Source: an unidentified eubacterium SCB49
Lineage (GTDB): Bacteria; Bacteroidota; Bacteroidia; Flavobacteriales; Flavobacteriaceae
Reading direction: 5' to 3'
Length of the DNA stretch: 64,000 bases
Assembly: GCA_000170815.1 (NCBI GenBank)
Contig: ABCO01000009.1
Span: 92,596-156,595 of the forward strand
Part shown: positions 21,931-29,363 of the stretch, piece after piece
Layout of the letters: each line of letters starts with the position of its first letter
Numbering within the stretch: position 1 is the first letter of the stretch
The notes under the pieces: generated by a model
Told to the model about the DNA's origin: nothing
Databases searched by the model: none
The model's input: the letters and a program-made list of their open reading frames with translations, nothing else
Program-made: the position numbers and the translations under genes

Positions 21931-22725
21931 TTATTTACCTCCTTTTGCTACCAAATCTGCTAAGCATAGTGCATCTAGTTCTGGTATACTTTCTACCCCT
22001 CTATTTTCAAATCTTGTTTTTATAGCTGCTCTAGTCGCAGAACTAGCGTAATACATTAAACAATCTTCAACAACACAGTGTTTACTATGCTCGGTATCTT
22101 CGTGACCTTCAGTATGGATATCATCATCAGATATATTAACTAAACCAAACAGATGACCAAATTCATGCGTTGTTGTAAGCACCTCAAGATCTGCGAGAGA
22201 CACATCGCCTGTACCGTTTATAAACTCTTGTAAAGTATCGCTATAAACCACTATAGAAGTATTTTGATAAGCACTCCCTAGCGTAACCGAAGTCTCTGTA
22301 TCATTTTCTGAATGGCCATTTGCAAAATAAACAGACACCGCAATATCATCTTCCTCTGTGTATTGGGTTCTGTACTCATCTTCAATTTCTCTAATATCAT
22401 CTAACGAAAAAGTTTCGTTGGTAGGTGCTGGGATTAGAGTTTCAATAATATGCACACCGCCTGGCTTATTAGCTCTATCATAAACAAAATCTTGTATTAA
22501 AAGCTTAGACTCAATAGTTGGCTTTGTTGTTTCAGAAAACAAAAACTCTATGCGTAATTTAGAATAATTATCTGCAGATAAAATATCTTCTGAAGATGCC
22601 CCTAAACTTTTTCTATTTTCAGCCTTTAAATCCATAGCTGCACCTTCGTCATCAGTACTTTTACAAGATACTACAGATACCACTGTTAAGATAATCACTG
22701 CGGAAATTTTAAAAAAATGAGTCAT
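21931..22725 (-). CDS. Predicted Zn metalloprotease lipoprotein
   Basis: VVSVVSCKS lipobox; HEFGHLFGL zincin motif. Confidence 0.82.
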   Translation of the reverse strand: MTHFFKISAVIILTVVSVVSCKSTDDEGAAMDLKAENRKSLGASSEDILSADNYSKLRIEFLFSETTKPTIESKLLIQDFVYDRANKPGGVHIIETLIPAPTNETFSLDDIREIEDEYRTQYTEEDDIAVSVYFANGHSENDTETSVTLGSAYQNTSIVVYSDTLQEFINGTGDVSLADLEVLTTTHEFGHLFGLVNISDDDIHTEGHEDTEHSKHCVVEDCLMYYASSATRAAIKTRFENRGVESIPELDALCLADLVAKGGK

Positions 22726-22772
22726 TGGTATGTTTTTTGTACTTTAGCAAATCTAATATTTAATAAATCGTA

Positions 22773-23312
22773 ATGAAAATCAAATCTTTATTATTAACGG
22801 TATTCTCTCTGTTTTGTTTTAGTATGATAGGTCAAGAACTATCAAGGCAAGAAAGCATAATTAAATACCTCACTATTAATGGCACACAGGCACAATATGA
22901 AAGTGCGTATGACCAAATGTTTGATGTACTAGAACAACAATTTAAAGACGCAAAAGTACCTACAGAAGTATGGTCAGAGCTTAAGTCTAAAAAAACAATG
23001 GCTATCAATCAAGTAGTGAGTATGCTAGCTTCTGCATATCGTGACAACTTTGATAAAGCTGACATTAATACGCTCATTGACTTTTACAGCTCTGGAACAG
23101 GACAACAGATTGTTCAAGACCCAACAAAACTAACAAAAGAACAAAATAAAGAACTTGCCAATTTTCACGAAAGCGTTACGGGTCAAAAAATGTTTGAAGT
23201 ACGTTCAAAACTAGAAAAAGATATTGCTCAAATTTCAGAATACTGGAGCCGTGACCTATACAAAGGAACAGTAGATGGGTTAATTGCAAAAGGATACCAA
23301 CCCGTATATTAA
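22773..23312 (+). CDS. DUF2059 domain-containing secreted protein
   Basis: Signal peptide; YRDNFDKADINTLIDFYSSGTGQQI. Confidence 0.75.
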   Translation: MKIKSLLLTVFSLFCFSMIGQELSRQESIIKYLTINGTQAQYESAYDQMFDVLEQQFKDAKVPTEVWSELKSKKTMAINQVVSMLASAYRDNFDKADINTLIDFYSSGTGQQIVQDPTKLTKEQNKELANFHESVTGQKMFEVRSKLEKDIAQISEYWSRDLYKGTVDGLIAKGYQPVY

Positions 23313-23330
23313 AACATCTTAAAATAAATA

Positions 23331-23369
23331 AAAAAGAGAGCCACTAGTTTTAGTGGCTCTCTTTTTTTA
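23331..23369. terminator. Intrinsic terminator
   Basis: AGAGAGCCACTA-GTTT-TAGTGGCTCTCT with flanking A6/T7. Confidence 0.85.
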
Positions 23370-23422
23370 TGCGTTAACTTATCATTAAACTATTTCATAA
23401 AGTTTTGAGCATTCATCCATTA

Positions 23423-23438
23423 ATCGTAACATTGCAAT
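23423..23438. promoter_or_regulatory. Candidate ArsR operator upstream of arsR
   Basis: Imperfect dyad ATCGTAACATTGCAAT ~17 bp before the arsR ATG. Confidence 0.35.
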
Positions 23439-23454
23439 TAAACAATAAATAACT

Positions 23455-23787
23455 ATGGGATTAGCAAAAACCGAAATGTTTACAAACCTTCAAAACGAGA
23501 TTGCTTTATACGCAAAAGTGTTTGGACACCCGGCAAGAGTTGCCATTTTAGAACAACTTTTTAAAATAGACGCCTGTTACTGTGGCGACCTTGTTAATGA
23601 GATAGGTCTAGCACAACCAACCATCTCCCAACACTTAAAAGAACTAAAAAACTTAGGTTTAATAAAAGGAAATGTAGAAGGAACAAGTGTATGCTATTGT
23701 ATTCACCCAGAAAACTGGACTAAAATGAAAGCAACAATGCATCTGTTTTTAAATCAAGATGTGTCTACAACAAAAGATTGCTGCTAA
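23455..23787 (+). CDS. arsR: ArsR family transcriptional regulator
   Basis: ELCVCDL-like CYCGDLVNEIGLAQPTISQHLKELKNLGLI. Confidence 0.92.
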   Translation: MGLAKTEMFTNLQNEIALYAKVFGHPARVAILEQLFKIDACYCGDLVNEIGLAQPTISQHLKELKNLGLIKGNVEGTSVCYCIHPENWTKMKATMHLFLNQDVSTTKDCC

Positions 23788-23815
23788 TCAAGATTTCTAA
23801 AAAAACAAAAATTAC

Positions 23816-24448
23816 ATGCACACTACTAAAACAAAGGTATTACCCGAATTAGAAAAATTAATATCAGGATTAAACGTCCAGAGTATTTCTGCAGAAAGAA
23901 AGATCATATTACAACCGTTGCTAGACTATATACAGCAAAAAGTAACCCACAAACAAGATGTGAGAGTTAATTTTATTTGTACACATAATTCGCGCAGAAG
24001 TCATTTATCACAAATTTGGGCACAAACAATGGCAGGTTATTTTGGCCTTAAAAATGTGTTCTGTTATTCTGCAGGGACAGAACGCACAGCGCTTTTTCCG
24101 ATGATTGCAGAAACCTTGAGTAGCGCTGGGTTTCAAATCAATCAAATTTCTGAAGGAACAAACCCAGTGTATAGCATAAAATATGCAGCAAATGAACATC
24201 CAATTATTGGATTTTCCAAAACACTTGAAAATGCTTTTAATCCTAATGATGATTTTGCTGCCGTGATGACATGTGATGCTGCAAATGAAGCTTGTCCCTT
24301 TGTTCCTGGTGCCGAAAAACGCATTCCAATAACTTTTGAAGATCCAAAAGCTTTTGATAATACACCGCAGCAGGCCCAAAAATATAGCGAAAGAAGCCAA
24401 CAAATAGCAACCGAATTATTTTACATATTCTCACAAATAAATTTTTAA
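23816..24448 (+). CDS. Low-MW protein tyrosine phosphatase/arsenate reductase-like protein
   Basis: FICTHNSRRSHLSQIWA (CX5R loop); in ars operon. Confidence 0.87.
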   Translation: MHTTKTKVLPELEKLISGLNVQSISAERKIILQPLLDYIQQKVTHKQDVRVNFICTHNSRRSHLSQIWAQTMAGYFGLKNVFCYSAGTERTALFPMIAETLSSAGFQINQISEGTNPVYSIKYAANEHPIIGFSKTLENAFNPNDDFAAVMTCDAANEACPFVPGAEKRIPITFEDPKAFDNTPQQAQKYSERSQQIATELFYIFSQINF

Positions 24449-24451
24449 AAA

Positions 24452-25486
24452 ATGGCAATCAAAAAATTAAGCTTTCTAAATAAAAACCTCACTTTATGGA
24501 TATTTATAGCTATGGCTATAGGTGTGGCTCTCGGTTATTTTATACCAACTTTTCCAGATATTATAAATTCTTTTAGCAGCGGAGCAACTAATATACCCAT
24601 AGCAATTGGATTAATATTAATGATGTATCCTCCTTTAGCAAAAGTGAATTACGCTTTATTACCCAAGGTTTTTAGAAACACAAAAGTGCTATCTATTTCT
24701 ATTATTTTAAACTGGATTGTAGGTCCTGTATTGATGTTTTTTTTAGCCATCATTTTTTTAAGGGATTATCCAGAGTATATGGTTGGACTTATTTTAATAG
24801 GCCTCGCTCGTTGTATTGCAATGGTTCTTGTCTGGAATGACCTAGCAGATGGTAGTAGCGAATATGGTGCAGGATTGGTAGCTATAAACAGTATTTTTCA
24901 AGTGTTTGCTTATAGTTTTTATGCTTGGCTTTTTATAACTGTACTCCCGCCCTATTTTGGTTTTGAAGGTGCCATAGTTGATATCTCAATAACGACCATT
25001 GCAGAAAGTGTTGCCATTTATCTAGGAATTCCATTTTTAATGGGAATTTTAAGCCGTTTAATATTTGTAAAACTCAAAGGAGAAACCTGGTATAATCAAA
25101 AATTTATACCTGCGATATCCCCTTTAACTCTAATCGCATTACTCTTTACAATTATCATTATGTTTTCACTAAAAGGAGAATTGATTGTCCAGATACCCAT
25201 GGATGTACTTATAATAGCCGTACCCTTGCTTATCTATTTTGTATTCATGTTTTTTATCTCATTTTTCACCACTAAAGCAATGGGAGCTAGTTATGATAAA
25301 ACTGCATCTGTCGCTTTTACGGCAACAGGTAATAATTTTGAACTAGCAATCGCTGTAGCAATCGCTGTTTTTGGATTAAATTCTGGACAAGCCTTCGCAG
25401 GCGTTATTGGACCATTAGTAGAGGTTCCAGCCTTGATCTTATTGGTTAGGATTTCTTTTTGGTTGAAGAAAAAATATTATGCATAA
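24452..25486 (+). CDS. ACR3 family arsenite efflux transporter
   Basis: 10-[41 protein letters not shown]. Confidence 0.95.
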   Translation: MAIKKLSFLNKNLTLWIFIAMAIGVALGYFIPTFPDIINSFSSGATNIPIAIGLILMMYPPLAKVNYALLPKVFRNTKVLSISIILNWIVGPVLMFFLAIIFLRDYPEYMVGLILIGLARCIAMVLVWNDLADGSSEYGAGLVAINSIFQVFAYSFYAWLFITVLPPYFGFEGAIVDISITTIAESVAIYLGIPFLMGILSRLIFVKLKGETWYNQKFIPAISPLTLIALLFTIIIMFSLKGELIVQIPMDVLIIAVPLLIYFVFMFFISFFTTKAMGASYDKTASVAFTATGNNFELAIAVAIAVFGLNSGQAFAGVIGPLVEVPALILLVRISFWLKKKYYA

Positions 25487-25510
25487 ATTTTAATATAATA
25501 AACACTTCAT

Positions 25511-25546
25511 AAAAAAGGTGTATAGCAATGCAGTACACCTTTTTTA
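25511..25546 (+). terminator. Intrinsic terminator after ars operon
   Basis: AAAAAAGGTGTA...TACACCTTTTTT. Confidence 0.8.
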
Positions 25547-26035
25547 TTGTTTTGTTTGCATCCTATTATTATTGTAACTTTACGTAAAAACATTCATAAA
25601 GTGCTGCTTATAGCATATTATAGTAGTATAACAACAATAATAATCACTTATAACGTGTTGTATTTAATTGTGATGCTTCTAAGGAATGGATGTATTTCAG
25701 AGTTTGAATAATGAGGAGATATAGGCACTTTTAAGTGCTCAAGTCTTGTGCGATTGGCATCGTGAAAATGTATTTTCAAACGTTGGTAACGTACAAAAGA
25801 CTTGGTAAAGCTAGCGAAAAAAAATGAGAATGTCAAGGTAGCTAGCTCTATATCTGCGATTTATGTTTCTGAAATAGCTCATAAGCGACTTTGTTTATAC
25901 CCATATAAAAAAAATAGCTTCTGATCATCCTGGGTTTATGTATTATCAGCTGTATGTGGAATCATCACAACTACGTTACCATAGCAGTAAAAGATTGAGC
26001 AGAGAAGATTGCTATAGTAACTAAACACAACAGGA

Positions 26036-26137
26036 GGATATAACCCATACCTCTTACGGCATTCTATTGAAAGATATTACAATTCTTTTAATTGTAGTAT
26101 CTTTATCAAAGGTCTTGACTCGGTACGGGTCATATCC
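26036..26137. repeat. Large bulged inverted repeat immediately upstream of S41 peptidase gene
   Basis: Outer arms GGATATAACCCATACC / GGTACGGGTCATATCC (14/16 complementary); inner arms TTGAAAGATATTACAATT / AATTGTAGTATCTTTATCAA (26067-26109). Confidence 0.85.
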
Positions 26138-26155
26138 CCTAACGTTGGCAACAAT

Positions 26156-27787
26156 ATGAAAAAAACAATCCTGCTTATAATTTTAATCTTTTTCAGCTAT
26201 AATTTTCTAACTGCTCAACAGGCCATTTCCGAAACTGAAAAATTAACTTCACTTGGGAAAATTTATGGATTCCTCAAATATTATCATCCAGAAGTTGGAA
26301 AAGGAAAATTTGATTGGGATAAAGAGTTTATTAAGATACTTCCAAAGGTTTTAAAGGAAACAGATAAGGAATCGCTATCACAAGTTTATATCAATTGGAT
26401 TGAGAGTTTGGGAAAAATTGAAAATTGTAAAAAATGTAATTCTGAAGAAGAATATTTTGACAAAAATTTTGATTTGTCTTGGACACAAGACACAACGCTT
26501 TTTAGCAATGAACTTTCATCAAAACTCAAATTTATTGAGAAGAACAGAAATCAAAGAGAAAATTTTTATGTCACAACCGAACCAATAGGAAATATAAAAA
26601 TAATAAACGAACCTACTTACAAAGATTTTGAATTTCCAAAAGAAGAATATCGATTATTGGGACTTTTTAAATACTGGAACATAATAGAATATTTTTATCC
26701 ATATAAATATCTTACTGACCAAGATTGGGATTTTGTGTTGAGTGAAATGATTGATAAAATTAGAAATGTTAAAAATAAGGACGAATATCAGGCAGTTCTT
26801 AAAGAACTTATCGCAAATTTAGACGATTCACACGCTTGGATAAGTTTTAACGATTCATCAAAATATAAATTCCTTCCAGTAAATATATCAAATGTAGAAA
26901 ACCAAGCTGTCGTCTCTGAAATCTTCAATGACTCTCTTGCAGAAATTAATGATTTAAAAAGTGGTGATATCATTGTAAAAATTAATGACAAAAATATTGA
27001 ATCAGAATTGAAAAACACATTGAAATATGTTTCAGGCTCTAATCTTAACTTTAAAACAAATAAGTCTTATAGTACAATTTTCAGGGATACATTAGACTCT
27101 ATGCATCTAACTATAATGCGGGATGGTGAAATCCAAAATATTTCTACAAAACTGTACAATTTTAATTATTTTGGATATATAAAAAATAAACGCAGATTAA
27201 AATCAAAATCTATTACTGAATCTATAGGATATATAAATATGGCCTCTAAATTTACACCAAAACAATTTGAAGAAATATTTGAGACGTTTAGTACAAAGAA
27301 GTCAATTATTATTGACCTTCGAGCATATCCAGAATTAAAGTATAAAATGTTTACTCGATATTTTAATACCGAAGACAAAGTTTTTGCTTTGAAATACAAT
27401 CCTGATATTTCTTATCCAGGAAGATTTGTTTTTGATAAAAGTGCAAAAACAGGTAGTAGCCGAAAAGCTTTCAAAGGAAAATTCATTCTTCTCGTAAATG
27501 ATAATTCTTTAAGCTTATCAGAATTTACGGCTATGGCTTTTCAGACAGCAGACAACATTATAACCATTGGAAATCAAACTGCTGGTGCAGACGGTAGGAA
27601 TATTGCTATTGAATATTTAGGAGGTTATACAACAAGATTTTCAGGTTATGGTATAATGTATCCAGACGGAACTGAATCGCAAAGAAAAGGTGTTAAAATC
27701 GATGTAGAAATAACACCAACAATAAACGGATTGAGGCAAGGTCGTGATGAAATTTTGGAGAAAGCAATTGAGATTGCGAATAAATAA
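26156..27787 (+). CDS. S41 family peptidase
   Basis: Signal peptide; LIANLDDSHAW, SLSLSEFTAMAFQTADNIITIGNQTAGADG. Confidence 0.85.
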   Translation: MKKTILLIILIFFSYNFLTAQQAISETEKLTSLGKIYGFLKYYHPEVGKGKFDWDKEFIKILPKVLKETDKESLSQVYINWIESLGKIENCKKCNSEEEYFDKNFDLSWTQDTTLFSNELSSKLKFIEKNRNQRENFYVTTEPIGNIKIINEPTYKDFEFPKEEYRLLGLFKYWNIIEYFYPYKYLTDQDWDFVLSEMIDKIRNVKNKDEYQAVLKELIANLDDSHAWISFNDSSKYKFLPVNISNVENQAVVSEIFNDSLAEINDLKSGDIIVKINDKNIESELKNTLKYVSGSNLNFKTNKSYSTIFRDTLDSMHLTIMRDGEIQNISTKLYNFNYFGYIKNKRRLKSKSITESIGYINMASKFTPKQFEEIFETFSTKKSIIIDLRAYPELKYKMFTRYFNTEDKVFALKYNPDISYPGRFVFDKSAKTGSSRKAFKGKFILLVNDNSLSLSEFTAMAFQTADNIITIGNQTAGADGRNIAIEYLGGYTTRFSGYGIMYPDGTESQRKGVKIDVEITPTINGLRQGRDEILEKAIEIANK

Positions 27788-27835
27788 AATACTGTTGCCA
27801 ACAAAGTACTGTGGTAAAAAACAAGTAAAAAGGCA

Positions 27836-28807
27836 TTAATTTTTCACTAAAGTACTTCTATAATTATTATCATAGGTTAGTCCTGATTTTGCAATAGCAA
27901 AAGCCTGTTTTAAGAGTTTATTACAGACAGCAATTAAGGCTAGTTTTTTACTCTTCCCTTTGGCCACTAATCTATCATAAAGTGCCTTGCAAGCTTGGTT
28001 GTATTTACAAGCATTAAAACTGCACATAAACAATAAATTTCGAAGCTTTTGATTTCCTATTTTACTGATTCGACTACGTCCATTTACACTGCTTCCACTC
28101 TTGCGAATCACAGGAGTTAATCCAGCATAACTACACAATTCACTGCCGCTTGTAAAGCGCTCAAATCCATCAGTAAGAACCACTAGCATTAGGGAAGTTT
28201 TCGCTCCAATTCCAGGTATCGTTTTCACACGGGTCAACAGATCTTGATGTACCTCTTTAACCAATATCAAAAGTTTATCTTCCAAGATTTTTAATTCTTT
28301 TTGTACTTGTTTTAAACTGCGGTTTAGAGAACTCACTACTACTTTACTTGGATTTCCTAAAACAGCTTCACCATGTATTTTGTTTTTTAGCATTGTGCTC
28401 TGTTTTGTATACACAGAAAGGAGTCTGGTCATTTGAAGACACTCTGTTTGATGTTTTGAGTTACCTTTCCAAAGCTTTAATTCTACTTGTTTTGCATATG
28501 CGCAAATCAGTTTAGAGTCACTTTTATCGGTCTTAATTTTTGACAGCTTCATTTGGATAAAGCGCTTAACTGCTAATGGATTTTCTACAGAAACCTTTAT
28601 CCCAGACTCTAATAAATAATAGGCCAACTGATAGTGATAATAACCTGTAGCTTCCATCACGCAATGACTATTAACATCTAACAATTTTACAAGCTTTTTA
28701 AAGCCCGAAATAGTGTTTTTAAACTGGTAATAATTCCCTTCAGAATCAGTAACATCAAAAACTAAATGACTAATATCTATTCCAAAATATTTTATATCTT
28801 TATTCAT
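27836..28807 (-). mobile_element. IS110 family transposase (DEDD N-terminal plus IS116/IS110/IS902 C-terminal)
   Basis: GIDISHLVFDV, MEATGYYHYQLAYYL, KTDKSDSKLIC, IPGIGAKTSLMLVV, CSYAGLTPVIRKSGSSVNGRSRISKIGN. Confidence 0.96.
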
Positions 28808-28859
28808 ATAAGAAAATGATTTTTGAAAGGACCACTACGCGAGTTTCAACACTTCGACT

Positions 28860-29000
28860 ACGCTCAGTACAGGCTAAAATCGAGGTCTAATAGCCTCATA
28901 GAACTGTACGAAATCTGTGTAGTAAAAGAGAGGGGGTTTTCAATGTTGACGAAGTCTTAAGCTTCTGCGTGTATATTAACCTTATTCCTCTCTTTTGTTC
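28860..29000 (-). ncRNA. Candidate bridge-RNA-like structured noncoding region of the IS110 element
   Basis: On the minus strand two successive stems with internal loops: AAAAGAGAGG..CCTCTCTTTT (28996-28924, inner GAAG..CTTC) and GTACAG-ttctat-GAGG..CCTC-gattttagc-CTGTAC (28909-28867); lies 5' of the transposase. Confidence 0.4.
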
Positions 29001-29050
29001 TTTCTGATTATAAATTAAATATAGTGTTTTTATTAAAATGCTAACTTAAG

Positions 29051-29195
29051 CCGTGTATAATTCATTGATAGTTCTTGCCTACTTACGAATCCCGATAGCT
29101 ATCGGGACTCGCGGATTTTCTATTCGGTTTGTATTTGCTAAATTAGATGCTTAAACCACAAAACAAACCATATACAATACCGTAACCCAACATTA
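29051..29195. repeat. Dispersed intergenic repeat, copy 1
   Basis: ATTTTCTATTCGGTTTGTATTTGCTAAATTAGATGCTTAA..CAAACCATATACA shared with 32563-32705; contains perfect palindrome TCCCGATAGCTATCGGGA. Confidence 0.92.
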
Positions 29196-29301
29196 TGACC
29201 CGTCCTGAATAAAGGCTACATAATTTTAAAATAAGAAAAGGAAATAAAGCAAAAACACTGTCTTAAACAGAGGATTAACAGATAACAACTATAAAAAACA
29301 A

Positions 29302-29340
29302 CTAAGTGTTTAGTTTAAACTAAGTATTTAGTTATATTTG
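29302..29340 (+). promoter_or_regulatory. Tandem dyad operators overlapping a Bacteroidetes-type promoter
   Basis: CTAAGTGTTTAG (29302-29313) and CTAAGTATTTAG (29320-29331), immediately followed by -7 box TATATTTG (29333-29340), 24 bp before the ATG of the S41 gene. Confidence 0.65.
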
Positions 29341-29363
29341 TTATTCACTTAATATTCCGTTAT

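Noticed and set aside
24008-24458. Three minus-strand ORFs overlapping the arsenate-reductase-like gene
   Set aside because: Antisense to a well-supported CDS; no recognisable domain or start context.
25648-25836. 62 aa minus-strand ORF
   Set aside because: No recognisable features, in a low-coding-potential gap; likely spurious.
28873-28881. Match of candidate bridge-RNA loop (GATTTTAGCC on the minus strand) to AATTTTAGCC in repeat copy 2 as a guide-target pair
   Set aside because: A 9-mer match of this AT-rich composition is expected about once by chance in a window this size; not enough to claim guide-target pairing.
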